From an uncultured Collinsella sp. (lineage in GTDB: Bacteria; Actinomycetota; Coriobacteriia; Coriobacteriales; Coriobacteriaceae): a stretch of DNA of 38,512 nucleotides. Under the pieces are notes generated by a model. The model did not search any database, had not been told where the DNA came from, and saw only the letters and a program-made list of their open reading frames with translations. Below are positions 24,274-31,936 of the stretch, piece after piece. The stretch covers positions 1 to 38,512 of the forward strand of contig CABRIF010000009.1 of the NCBI GenBank assembly GCA_902470925.1. The letters are read 5' to 3'. The stretch's first letter is position 1; each line of letters starts with the position of its first letter. Made by a program: the position numbers and the translations under genes.

Positions 24274-26076
24274 ATGACGAAGGAAACCGAAGTCTCCCTT
24301 ACCGAGGAACAGGCCGGCCGCATCGGCGCCGAGGCCCGCGACCTGGTGGCGAAACTGCAGCCCCGCTCGGGCAAGTTCCGCACCATCAGCCCCGAGATGG
24401 ACCCGCTGCGCCTGGGTTCGGGCTGGACGGTCGAGGACCTCGACAAACCGCAGGTCATCATCGAGTCCACCTTCGGCGACTCGCATCCCGGCAGCGCAGG
24501 GCTGCTTGAGCTTGTAGAGGAGGTCCGCGCCGGCGTGGCGGACGCGGGCGGCCACGGCGCGCGCTACTTCACGACCGACATCTGCGACGGCGAGGCGCAG
24601 GGCCACGACGGCATCAACTACTCGCTGCCGAGCCGCGACATGATCGCCAACATGATCGAGATCCACGCCAAGGCGACGCCGTTCGACGCGGGCGTGTTCG
24701 TGGCGAGCTGCGACAAGGGCCTGCCGGCGAACCTTATGGCACTCGGCCGCATCAACATCCCGTCCATCGTGGTCACCGGCGGCGTGATGGACGCCGGTCC
24801 GGATCTGCTCACCCTCGAGCAGCTCGGGGCCATCTCGGCTCGCTTCGAGCGCGGCGAGATTTCGGAGGAGGAGCTCACCTTCGCCAAGCACAACGCTTGC
24901 CCGAGCTGCGGCGCGTGCTCGTTCATGGGGACCGCCTCCACCATGCAGGTCACCGCCGAGGCGCTTGGCCTCATGCTGCCCGGTACCGCGCTGCTGCCCG
25001 CCACCAGCACCGACCTGCGTGAGTTCGCCCGTGCCGCCGGTCGTCAGGCCGTGTGGCTCTCCGAGCACAACCTGTGTCCGCGCGATATCGTGACGCGCGA
25101 GTCGTTCGAGAATCTCATCATGGTCCACGGTGCCATCTCGGGTTCCACCAACTCGCTGCTGCACATCCCGGCCATCGCGCGCGAGTTCGGCATCGAGATC
25201 TCGGCCGATGACTTCGACCGCTTGCACCGCGGCGCTCATTACCTGCTGAACGTCCGCCCGGCAGGGGAGTGGCCAGCGCAGTTCTTCTACTACGCGGGCG
25301 GCGTGCCGCGCATCATGGAGGAGATCAAGTCGATGCTCCACCTGGATGTGATGACCGTCACGGGCAAGACCTTGGGCGAGAACCTCGAGGACCTGAAGGC
25401 GAGCGGCTACTACGAGAAGTGCGGCCGTTACCTGGAGAAGTGGAACCTCAAGCGCGAGGACATCATCCGCCCGTTCGAGGACGCCATCGGCACGGACGGC
25501 TCGATTGCCATCTTGCACGGCAACCTCGCGCCGGAGGGGGCCGTGGTCAAGCACACGGTAGTACCGCGTGAGATGTTCCAGGCCACGCTTACCGCGCGTC
25601 CGTTTGACTGCGAGGAGGACGCCATCCATGCCGTGCTGACCCACCAGGTCAAGCCCGGCGACGCGGTGATTATCCGTTACGAGGGGCCCAAGGGTTCCGG
25701 CATGCCCGAGATGTTCTACACCACCGAGGCAATCGCGAGCGACGCTGAGCTGGGGTCGAGCATCGCTCTCATCACCGACGGGCGCTTCTCCGGCGCGTCG
25801 AAGGGCCCGGCCATCGGACACGTGAGCCCCGAGGCGGCCGAGGGCGGTCCCATCGCGCTTGTGGAGGAGGGCGACCTGATTCGTATCGACATCCCCAACC
25901 GCACGCTCGAGATCGTGGGCGTGGCCGGACGCCAGGTAGCTGCCGAGGACGTCAAGACGGTCCTGGAGCAGCGTCGTGCCGCATGGACGCCGCGGCCCAA
26001 CCGCTATACCTCCGGCACGCTCAAGTTCTTCACTGAGCATGCCGTCTCGGCTATCAAGGGTGGTTACATGGCGTAG
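24274..26076 (+). CDS. IlvD/Edd family sugar-acid dehydratase (YjhG/YagF-like)
   Basis: The 600-residue Fe-S dehydratase removes water from a 2,3-dihydroxy acid to give a 2-keto-3-deoxy acid. Cluster and active-site cysteines are at 104 (DICDG), 146 (SCDKGLPA) and 209/212/215 (ACPSCGACSFMGTA). Stretches such as GGVPRIMEE, DVMTVTGKTLGENL, GNLAPEGAVVKHT and GRFSGASKGPAIGHVSPEA resemble the xylonate dehydratases YjhG/YagF more than biosynthetic IlvD. With the GntP permease and FCD regulator this suggests an aldonate (gluconate, xylonate or similar) as substrate. If the product is KDG it would join the pathway at 28268-35311. ATG 24274 follows GAAAGGA. Dihydroxy-acid dehydratase of valine synthesis remains the alternative. 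Confidence 0.85.
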   Translation: MTKETEVSLTEEQAGRIGAEARDLVAKLQPRSGKFRTISPEMDPLRLGSGWTVEDLDKPQVIIESTFGDSHPGSAGLLELVEEVRAGVADAGGHGARYFTTDICDGEAQGHDGINYSLPSRDMIANMIEIHAKATPFDAGVFVASCDKGLPANLMALGRINIPSIVVTGGVMDAGPDLLTLEQLGAISARFERGEISEEELTFAKHNACPSCGACSFMGTASTMQVTAEALGLMLPGTALLPATSTDLREFARAAGRQAVWLSEHNLCPRDIVTRESFENLIMVHGAISGSTNSLLHIPAIAREFGIEISADDFDRLHRGAHYLLNVRPAGEWPAQFFYYAGGVPRIMEEIKSMLHLDVMTVTGKTLGENLEDLKASGYYEKCGRYLEKWNLKREDIIRPFEDAIGTDGSIAILHGNLAPEGAVVKHTVVPREMFQATLTARPFDCEEDAIHAVLTHQVKPGDAVIIRYEGPKGSGMPEMFYTTEAIASDAELGSSIALITDGRFSGASKGPAIGHVSPEAAEGGPIALVEEGDLIRIDIPNRTLEIVGVAGRQVAAEDVKTVLEQRRAAWTPRPNRYTSGTLKFFTEHAVSAIKGGYMA

Positions 26077-26239
26077 CGTGCCCGTGTCGACGGTCTTGGC
26101 GGGGCTGGTGTGCCCGCAGTCGGTATGCGCGTGCTCGATTGCGCGCGGCTGTTTACGCATTCTGCCTGCATTCGGCTGGCCGGCCCGTGCGCATGCGGGG
26201 TCAATGCGGTACCCTGTATCTCGTTGCTATTTGTTACCT

Positions 26240-26263
26240 GTCTGCGCCCGTGCGGGCGCAGAC
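26240..26263 (+). other. perfect hairpin in the galU leader
   Basis: Stem GTCTGCGCCC / GGGCGCAGAC, 10 bp with a GTGC loop, ends 7 bp before the GAGAGGAG ribosome site of galU. No T-run follows, so a role in translation or mRNA stability is more likely than termination of upstream transcription. Confidence 0.55.
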
Positions 26264-26289
26264 GCCTTACGAGAGGAGCGATCGGCGCT

Positions 26290-27198
26290 ATGAAGGCGAT
26301 CATCCCCGCAGCGGGCCTGGGCACCCGCTTCTTGCCTGCTACCAAGTGCACCCCTAAAGAGATGCTGCCGGTTTTGGATAAGCCGGTGATCCAGTACGTG
26401 GTCGAGGAGGCGCTCGAGCCCGAGGGCGTGGACGGTGCGATCATCGTGACGAGCCCCGGCAAGCCCGAGCTGCTGTCCTATTTCCAGCCGGACCGCTCGC
26501 TTGAGGCGCTGCTGCGCGAGCGCGGCAAGGCGGGCTATGCCGACGCCATCGCGCATGCGGGCGGCATGCCGGTGGACTTCCGCTATCAGTACGAGCCCCG
26601 CGGCCTCGGTCACGCCATTCGCTCGGCTGCCGATGCGTGTGCCGGCGAGCCCTTCCTGGTGCTGTTGGGCGACTACGTGGTGCCCGCCAAGGACATCTGC
26701 GACAAGATGATGGCCGTTTCCGAGGCGCACGGCGGCGCGAGTGTCATCGCGGTTGCCCCGTGCGAGCCGTCCCAGGTGAGCCGCTACGGCGTCATCGCGG
26801 GCGATTTCGTGGGCACGCTCGACGGCCACGAGGACGCTGGGGAAACGGAGCCGGGTGCCGTGTGGCGCATCGGCGGGCTGGTTGAGAAGCCCTCGCCGGA
26901 GGCGGCGCCGTCCAACCTCTATATCGTGGGTCGCTACCTGCTGAGCCCGCTGGTGATGGACCTGTTGGCCAACCAGCAGCCGGGCAAGGGCAACGAGATC
27001 CAGCTCACCGACGCCATGGCGCGCAGCCTCGACCGCGAGGCCATGTATGCGGTGGTCATCGATCCGCTGTCCGGGTTCGATACGGGTACGCCCTCGGGCT
27101 GGATTGCCACGAACGCACTGATGGCGGCCAACGACCCGCGCTTTGCCGACGAGTTCTGGGACGCAATCGACGAGCGCGGCGGTCTGCAGCGCAAGTAG
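26290..27198 (+). CDS. galU: UTP-glucose-1-phosphate uridylyltransferase
   Basis: GalU makes UDP-glucose from UTP and glucose-1-phosphate for cell-envelope glycans and the Leloir pathway. The 302-residue protein has the nucleotidyltransferase motif AAGLGTRFLPATKCTPKEML at 7-26, EPRGLGHAIR, LLGDYVV with the metal-binding Asp, GLVEKP and the YILS-type segment GRYLLSP; GNEIQLTDAM and FDTGTPSGW near the C-terminus are typical of bacterial GalU. ATG 26290 begins MKAIIPAAG, as in the family; GAGAGGAG lies 11 nt upstream, slightly far. It is monocistronic. Confidence 0.95.
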   Translation: MKAIIPAAGLGTRFLPATKCTPKEMLPVLDKPVIQYVVEEALEPEGVDGAIIVTSPGKPELLSYFQPDRSLEALLRERGKAGYADAIAHAGGMPVDFRYQYEPRGLGHAIRSAADACAGEPFLVLLGDYVVPAKDICDKMMAVSEAHGGASVIAVAPCEPSQVSRYGVIAGDFVGTLDGHEDAGETEPGAVWRIGGLVEKPSPEAAPSNLYIVGRYLLSPLVMDLLANQQPGKGNEIQLTDAMARSLDREAMYAVVIDPLSGFDTGTPSGWIATNALMAANDPRFADEFWDAIDERGGLQRK

Positions 27199-27432
27199 CG
27201 CGCGAGCCAGGGGCGGCTTGCGTGCCGCTGGGCGCCGCGCGCCTGACGGTGCGTGCTGGGAGTGCGGTATTGCGCCTCGACTTTCAGGTGCCTGATGGTA
27301 TGTGGTGTTGCGTATCGGGTGTCGGGCGGTACGGCGCACGTGCCGGTCGTTTGGCGTTTGGTGGCGCGTGATCCTACGTGCCGAACTGCCTGGCGGTACA
27401 TCCCTCTTGGCGGCACCTATTCCATGCCTTGC

Positions 27433-27470
27433 AAGGCAGCCCACATCGGTGGGCTGCCTTTTTTCTTTTT
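27433..27470 (+). terminator. strong intrinsic terminator downstream of galU
   Basis: Perfect 11-bp stem AAGGCAGCCCA / TGGGCTGCCTT with a 6-nt loop, followed by TTTTCTTTTT. It lies 235 bp beyond the galU stop; the stretch between holds no recognisable gene, so galU has a long 3' UTR or a small RNA ends here. Confidence 0.92.
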
Positions 27471-27566
27471 GCGAGCGGAGGCGGGGTAGGTGCTTGTGGC
27501 GAGATGACTGAGGACGGCGCCTGGTCGTGGGTGACGAATTGTGAAAAAAGCCATGGTTGCGTTAAA

Positions 27567-27826
27567 AGGGCGTCTGTTATTAAAAGCCGTTCTCTTCGAT
27601 GGTCGCAAATGGCATCTAATGGGTGTTTGAGGTTTCAAAAATCGTATGCATGGCAGGCTGCTCACGGCAAGAGGAGCTCTTCTCATGCCGAATCGGCTTC
27701 ATTTTGGGCTGATGGGGTCATAATGGGAGTCGTTTTGGCTTCTCGCGGCCTCGGTGAACGGAGCGAAAGACCCATTAGATGCCATTTGCGACCACTGAAT
27801 CCGGTCTCTTTTATTAACAGACCCCT
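27567..27826. mobile_element. MITE-like inverted-repeat element (260 bp)
   Basis: The ends are long inverted repeats. The inner 24 bp are perfect (27601-27624 against 27770-27793) and an outer, imperfect extension (27567-27600 against 27794-27826, sharing TCTGTTA.TAAAAG) makes arms of about 57 bp around a 145-bp centre. There is no transposase. The sequence is A/T-richer than the surroundings. It could be a non-autonomous transposable element or two inverted copies of a dispersed repeat. No clear target duplication is visible. It lies in the 1.07-kb gene-free gap 27199-28267. Confidence 0.6.
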
Positions 27827-28073
27827 CATTGAAAACGTCAGATAAGAATTTGAGGATAAATGATTAACAGTATCCGCTACTATGCAACAGTGTGTTTTGA
27901 TGTGGACTGCAGCTGATTCCTTTGGCCAGATGGTTCGGAATCTGTAGCCACTTCTCGAAGTATGAAGCTCTGGAAGCCGCAGTCGTATTGCGTGGCATGG
28001 GGCTTCTGAGGCTGTTTGTTTGGTGGCGGTTCGGACAAAAGGGGAATTGGGGCCGACGCGAGGGAAGCCATCC

Positions 28074-28170
28074 CCGATGCGACACAGAGGGGGCAAGGCG
28101 TCACCGATGCGAAACGGCTCCGTCCCCAACGAAACGACCCCGTCCCCAAACTGACGTCCCCAAACTGAAA
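28074..28170. repeat. cluster of short direct repeats
   Basis: CCGATGCGAMAC occurs at 28074 and 28104 (30 bp apart); GAAACGRCYCCGTCCCC at 28111 and 28131 (20 bp apart); CGTCCCCAAACTGA at 28141 and 28155 (14 bp apart). The cluster runs into the terminator of the RpiB-like gene. Confidence 0.7.
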
Positions 28171-28207
28171 AGGGGTGCAAGCTGCGGTTCATGCAGGCTC
28201 GCACCCC
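28168..28207 (-). terminator. terminator of the dhuD-dhuI unit
   Basis: On the minus strand, stem GGGGTGC / GCACCCC with additional internal pairing is followed by TTTTC. It lies 60 bp past the stop of the RpiB-like gene. Confidence 0.8.
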
Positions 28208-28267
28208 ATGTGTGGCGCGCCGGGAGATTGGCGCACCGGGAGATGGTATGGGAATGGCAGCGGGCGC

Positions 28268-28909
28268 TTAGCGCTCGAGCAGGTCCTTCACCTTGGCGAT
28301 AAGGGCCTCATCGGTGGCGTTTGCGAAGAACAGCTCGGAGAAGTGCTCGCCGGCGAGGGCGCCGCGCACGAGGTCGGCGTCCAGCTCGTCGAGAATCTCG
28401 GCCATGGGACGCATCGTCACCGCGCGCACGCCGTCGAGGATCTTCTTGTTGCGCTGCTCGGGCTCAACGCGGTCGGCCGGGTAGCCGTTGCCCGATCCGA
28501 AGCCGAAGAGCTTCTCAAAGGTGTACTCGAGGTTGAGCTCCTGGCCCCAGCCGTTCTTGAGCGCGAAGGGCATTGCCACAGCGTTGCCATCGTTGACCTG
28601 CGCGAAGGTGTAGGCGTCGAGCGGATCGGCAACGTGGCCGCACAGCACGCCGGGGAACGAGTTGCAGGCGAGCATGGCGCCCTCGCCGGTGCCGCAGCCG
28701 GTCACCACGTAGTCGGCAGCGCCGGCGTTGAGGAGCAGGCCGGCGAGGATACCGCACTGCACGTAGGTGAGGGGAGCAGAGCCCTCCTCAGCGTACATGC
28801 CGAAGTTCAGCACCTCGTGGCCCATGGGCTCCACGACCTTCTTCAAGGCTGCCTCGATCATGGGGTTCTTGGCGTTCTGCGAGTTCTCGTTGATGAGCGC
28901 GATCTTCAT
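28268..28909 (-). CDS. RpiB/LacAB family isomerase, probable DhuI
   Basis: The 213-residue sugar isomerase belongs to the RpiB/LacA/LacB fold (N-terminal MKIALINENSQNAKNP, active-site Cys region YVVTGCGTGEGAML, and NDGNAVAMPFAL). It is longer than RpiB (~150) and sits beside a KduD-like reductase. In streptococci this pairing is DhuI-DhuD, where DhuI isomerises 4-deoxy-L-threo-5-hexosulose uronate, the product of glycosaminoglycan unsaturated disaccharides, in place of KduI. I infer that role; the ribose-phosphate isomerase alternative is less likely in this context. ATG 28909 follows AAAGGA. It is second in a minus-strand unit, 190 bp after dhuD. Confidence 0.85.
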   Translation of the reverse strand: MKIALINENSQNAKNPMIEAALKKVVEPMGHEVLNFGMYAEEGSAPLTYVQCGILAGLLLNAGAADYVVTGCGTGEGAMLACNSFPGVLCGHVADPLDAYTFAQVNDGNAVAMPFALKNGWGQELNLEYTFEKLFGFGSGNGYPADRVEPEQRNKKILDGVRAVTMRPMAEILDELDADLVRGALAGEHFSELFFANATDEALIAKVKDLLER

Positions 28910-28968
28910 GGATGGTCCTTTCTTGTTAGGTTGTTCAATACGCGGTGGGCGCGTCAGTCGGTCCTCAG

Positions 28969-29012
28969 TGAGTCCTGCGACCGATCGGTAGTAGGGCCGG
29001 TCGCAGGACTCA
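28969..29012 (-). other. perfect 15-bp hairpin between dhuD and dhuI
   Basis: TGAGTCCTGCGACCG pairs perfectly with CGGTCGCAGGACTCA around a 14-nt loop. No T-run follows on either strand. An intercistronic structure of this strength would stabilise the upstream dhuD message or be a processing site, giving unequal expression of the two genes. Confidence 0.75.
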
Positions 29013-29101
29013 CGCGCAAAGGGGCTCGCACCGCACGTGCCCTGCCGTATGTAAGGCTGTTCAAGCGACCGGCCTAATCGGCCGATGTCTCGCCAGCCTG
29101 C

Positions 29102-29911
29102 TTACTGCGGCTGCTTGCCGATGTAGGCGAGGATGCCGCCGTCGACGTAGAGCACGTGTCCGTTCACGAAGTTCGAGGCGTCGGAGGCCAAAAACACCGC
29201 CGGGCCCTTGAGGTCCTCGGGCGTGCCCCAGCGGGCGGCCGGCGTCTTGGCGATGATGAACTGGTCAAACGGATGGCGGCTGCCATCGGGCTGGATCTCG
29301 CGCAGCGGCGCGGTCTGCGGTGTGGCGATATAGCCCGGCCCGATGCCGTTGCACTGGATGTTGGCCTCGCCGAACTCGGAGCAGGTGTTGCGGGTGAGCA
29401 TCTTGAGGCCGCCCTTGGCCGCGGCGTAGCCAGCCACGGTCTCACGGCCGAGCTCGCTCATCATCGAGCAGATGTTGATGATCTTGCCGTGGCCCTTGGC
29501 GATCATGCCGGGCAGCACGGCTTTGGACACGATGAACGGGCCGTTGAGGTCGATGTCGACAACCTGACGGAAGTCTGCGGCGCTCATCTCGAGCATGGGG
29601 GTGCGCCTGATGATGCCGGCGTTGTTCACCAGGATGTCGGGTGTGGTGCCGAAGTCGGCCTCGATGTGCGCAACCAGGTTGGCGATCTGCTCCTCGACGG
29701 TGACGTCGGCGATGTAGCCGCGCGCCTCGATGCCGAGCTTGCCGTACTCCTCGAGTGCCGTGTCGATCTTTGCCTGGTCGCGGTCGTTGAAGGCGATCTT
29801 GGCGCCCGCCTCGGCCAGGGCGGTGGCGATAGCGAAGCCGATGCCGTAGGAGGCGCCGGTGACGAGGGCCACCTTGCCGTCCAGGCGGAAGCTGTCGAGC
29901 ATGTTTGCCAT
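29102..29911 (-). CDS. KduD/DhuD-type short-chain dehydrogenase
   Basis: The 269-residue NAD(P)H-dependent SDR reduces 3-deoxy-D-glycero-2,5-hexodiulosonate to KDG. Motifs: cofactor TGASYGIG at 18-25, NNAGI at 96-100, catalytic Ser149 (ICSMMSE), Tyr162 and Lys166 in YAAAK, and the C-terminal YVDGGILAYIGKQPQ. IRRTPMLEMS, CSMMSELGRETVAGYAAAKGG and ANIQCNGIGPGYIATP match KduD and gluconate 5-dehydrogenase relatives. The start ATG 29911 has AAAGGGG; an in-frame upstream ATG at 30019 would extend across the promoter and operator, so is rejected. It is the first gene of the unit with dhuI, controlled by the LacI protein at 30514. Confidence 0.88.
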   Translation of the reverse strand: MANMLDSFRLDGKVALVTGASYGIGFAIATALAEAGAKIAFNDRDQAKIDTALEEYGKLGIEARGYIADVTVEEQIANLVAHIEADFGTTPDILVNNAGIIRRTPMLEMSAADFRQVVDIDLNGPFIVSKAVLPGMIAKGHGKIINICSMMSELGRETVAGYAAAKGGLKMLTRNTCSEFGEANIQCNGIGPGYIATPQTAPLREIQPDGSRHPFDQFIIAKTPAARWGTPEDLKGPAVFLASDASNFVNGHVLYVDGGILAYIGKQPQ

Positions 29912-29948
29912 GAAAACCCCTTTCATATGGAATGCCTGTACGTCCATG

Positions 29949-29977
29949 ACTCTAGAGTTAGTAAACCGGTTTGTCAA
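29949..29977 (-). promoter_or_regulatory. dhuD promoter with embedded LacI operator
   Basis: Minus strand: TTGACA (29972-29977), a 17-bp spacer, and TAGAGT (29949-29954). The palindrome AAACCGGTTT (29963-29972) fills the spacer, so bound repressor would exclude RNA polymerase. A matching site lies 78 bp upstream. Confidence 0.85.
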
Positions 29978-30038
29978 CCAAAATGAGTTCGATATATCCC
30001 TAAAGTACTGGTTGACCATTAATTTCTAGCTTGTAGAC

Positions 30039-30052
30039 ATAAACCGGTTTAT
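30039..30052. promoter_or_regulatory. upstream LacI operator of the dhuD unit
   Basis: ATAAACCGGTTTAT is a perfect 14-bp palindrome sharing AAACCGGTTT with the promoter site; centres are 78 bp apart. A near-identical TAAACCAGTTTA lies before the lacI gene itself (31572-31583). Two sites around one promoter suggest looping. Confidence 0.8.
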
Positions 30053-30176
30053 ATAGACGTCGCTTCGAACTGCAAGCTGTGGACTGAATGCAGCGGCCAT
30101 GTGCGTATCGTGGTGGTTGCGACAGGCTTTTGGGTGTCTGCTCTGCACCATCTGGCGAGCATCCCATCATTTCAAA

Positions 30177-30217
30177 AGAATTGCATGATTTCACACCGTT
30201 TGAAATCATGCAATTCT
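30177..30217. repeat. 17-bp perfect inverted repeat in the gap 29912-30513
   Basis: AGAATTGCATGATTTCA and its exact complement flank a 7-bp loop. AAATCATG recurs once more just outside (about 30222). The element is A/T-rich, has no T-tract, and lies 266 bp before dhuD. The rest of the 600-bp gap (30218-30513) shows no gene that I recognise. Confidence 0.75.
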
Positions 30218-30513
30218 GCGGAAATCATGAGCGGGAGGCTGGTAGCCGGTTTTTCGCGCGCATCCTGCTCGATCCACTTGACTCCTCGGAGGTTCCGGCA
30301 GAGCTCGCAGCATCGAAGCGGAAGATCGGGATGGGTGCTGTTGTCTGCCTTGCCTCCGACGCGCGACCCATCAACCGGCGCGCATGGGTGTTCCCCATCT
30401 GGTCGGTGTGACCACATCGTGCGCCGCGCCGTCGATGGCGACGCTGCTGGAAACGATCGTCGGGGCATATGGCCTGGCGTCCGATGCCGTCGGCTTGTAG
30501 CCTGCGCCGTTCC

Positions 30514-31539
30514 CTACAGCGTCGACGACCCCCACTGCACGCTGCAGCCGAGCACCTGGTGCGGGTCAATCTTACCCTCGCCGGAGATCTGGTCGAGCAG
30601 GATGCGCGCGGCCTGCTCGCCCTCGGCCTCGGACGGCTGCACCACCACCGATACCGACGGGCTCGCCACGCCCGCCCACTCGGTGTTGTCGAACCCGAGC
30701 AGCCCCAGGCGATCGGGCATGAGCGAGTAGAGGTCCCGGCACGCCATGTAGATGTCGGGCAGCGCCCAGCAGTTGGGGGCGAATACGAGCGTCGGCGTGG
30801 TGCCGTCGACGTTTTCGTGTAGGAAGGTGCGCACGCGCTCGCGGTCAACATGGCTGTCGTCGATCAGGAACTGCGTGAAGCCCAGGCTGTGCGCCTCGAG
30901 CGCATCCACAAAGCCGCTGAAGCGTTCGATGCGGCTGGAGATGAGCCCCGGCGTGGCCGTGACCACCAAAAACCGCTCGTAACCCTTGTTGATGCACGCC
31001 TCGACCGCCTGGTAGGACGCCTCGTAGTTATCGGTTTTCACCCAGTTCGACGTGAAGTCATAGAGCTTGGAGTCGATGAACACAAGCTGCTTGCCCGCCT
31101 CGGAGATCGAAGCGCTGAGCTCCTTGAACTGCGCGGTGGGCTGCACGATGAAGCCGTCGACGCCCAGGGCCAGGAGACGGTCGATGTAGGCGAGCTCATC
31201 GGCGCGGTTGAAGTTGGAGCTGCATACCAACAGGCGGTAGCCGGCCGCGCTCGCCACGCGGTCGATGCCCTTCACGATCTGGTTGGCGAACGTGTTGGTG
31301 ATGTCGCCGATGATGACCCCGATCAGATTGCTTTGCTTGGCGTTCATGCCGCGCGCGAGCGGGCTGGGCTCGTAGCCGGTGTTCTTGATGGCCCGCTTGA
31401 TGCGGTCCTGGGTTTCCTGCGACATGCGCTCGGTTTTGCCGTTCAGGAAAAACGAGACGGTTGTTTTCGAGGTATTCGCCATGGCGGCGATGTCGCTGAT
31501 GGTGATGCGCTTCTTCGCGCTCGGTTTGGATGTTGCCAT
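30514..31539 (-). CDS. LacI family repressor of the dhu genes
   Basis: The 341-residue regulator has a LacI HTH at ~10-35 (ITISDIAAMANTSKTTVSFFLNGK), the hinge helix SPLARGMNAKQS and a periplasmic-binding-protein-like sensor domain (LIGVIIGDITNTFANQIVKG through LLGFDNTEW). SFFLNG in place of the common SRVLNG resembles KdgR/RegR-type sugar-acid repressors. ATG 31539 follows AGAGGG. An AAACCAGTTT palindrome 33 bp upstream indicates autoregulation, and AAACCGGTTT sites control the dhuD unit downstream on the same strand. The effector is probably KDG or a related intermediate. Confidence 0.9.
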   Translation of the reverse strand: MATSKPSAKKRITISDIAAMANTSKTTVSFFLNGKTERMSQETQDRIKRAIKNTGYEPSPLARGMNAKQSNLIGVIIGDITNTFANQIVKGIDRVASAAGYRLLVCSSNFNRADELAYIDRLLALGVDGFIVQPTAQFKELSASISEAGKQLVFIDSKLYDFTSNWVKTDNYEASYQAVEACINKGYERFLVVTATPGLISSRIERFSGFVDALEAHSLGFTQFLIDDSHVDRERVRTFLHENVDGTTPTLVFAPNCWALPDIYMACRDLYSLMPDRLGLLGFDNTEWAGVASPSVSVVVQPSEAEGEQAARILLDQISGEGKIDPHQVLGCSVQWGSSTL

Positions 31540-31571
31540 GGCGAACCCTCTTGTATATGCGTACTGGAACG

Positions 31572-31583
31572 TAAACCAGTTTA
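31572..31583. promoter_or_regulatory. autoregulatory LacI operator
   Basis: TAAACCAGTTTA differs by one base from the core of the two dhuD operators and lies just before the lacI start. It fits negative autoregulation. Confidence 0.7.
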
Positions 31584-31589
31584 TCATGC

Positions 31590-31829
31590 ATGCGCGCTGC
31601 AGGTTTGGGGTTCGTGTGCATCGAGTGTGGTGCCGATGTTCGGCTGTCGGCAACGCAGCTTGTGCGCGATGGCGAATGGCGCTTGCCGCCGACGGCGATG
31701 CGGGGCTGCGGGACGGCGGGTAGCCGGTGCGCCCGGTGCGCGGCCGGGCTTACAGCAGCCGGATGCGGTGCCCTCTGCAGGCTGAACTCGCTCATAAAAG
31801 TGTTCTGCGGAGAGAAAACTCGCTCATAA
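31590..31829 (+). CDS. possible small zinc-ribbon protein
   Basis: A 79-codon frame begins MRAAGLGFVCIECGADV and contains paired cysteines (CIEC, CARC) with the spacing of a zinc ribbon. It has no clear ribosome site, overlaps the LacI operator region at its start and ends inside the second unit of the repeat array. It may be a decayed or chance frame; I list it only because of the Cys pairs. The remainder of the gap 31540-31936 holds the operator and the array. Confidence 0.22.
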   Translation: MRAAGLGFVCIECGADVRLSATQLVRDGEWRLPPTAMRGCGTAGSRCARCAAGLTAAGCGALCRLNSLIKVFCGEKTRS

Positions 31830-31901
31830 AAGTGTGCTGAAGGTACAAGAACTCGCTCATAAAAGTGTAACGAACGCCGAAAAACTCGCTCATAAAAGTG
31901 T
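31785..31901. repeat. array of four identical 19-bp cores with unrelated spacers
   Basis: AACTCGCTCATAAAAGTGT occurs without any mismatch at 31785, 31817, 31850 and 31883. The three spacers are 13, 14 and 14 bp and show no similarity to each other. The period of 32-33 bp is about three helical turns. The last core ends 35 bp before the ATPase start and runs into TAAAAT, a possible -10. Read on the minus strand each core gives TFMSEF-like peptides, but without a ribosome site. Confidence 0.93.
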
Positions 31902-31936
31902 AAAATACGAGGTAAACGAGCTGATAGGAGAAGAGT

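Noticed and set aside
24274..26076. ilvD of branched-chain amino-acid synthesis
   Set aside because: Context (GntP, FCD regulator) and resemblance to YjhG/YagF favour a sugar-acid dehydratase; not fully excluded, so no symbol was given.
27378..27845. 155-codon forward frame after galU
   Set aside because: It runs through a terminator and both arms of the inverted-repeat element; similar peptide words on both strands only reflect the inverted repeat.
29912..30019. Upstream start for the KduD-like gene
   Set aside because: It would place the promoter and the LacI operator within the coding region and lacks a ribosome site; ATG 29911 has AAAGGGG.
31785..31901. CRISPR array
   Set aside because: Repeats of 19 bp and spacers of 13-14 bp are too short, there are only four units and no cas genes; kept as a distinct array.
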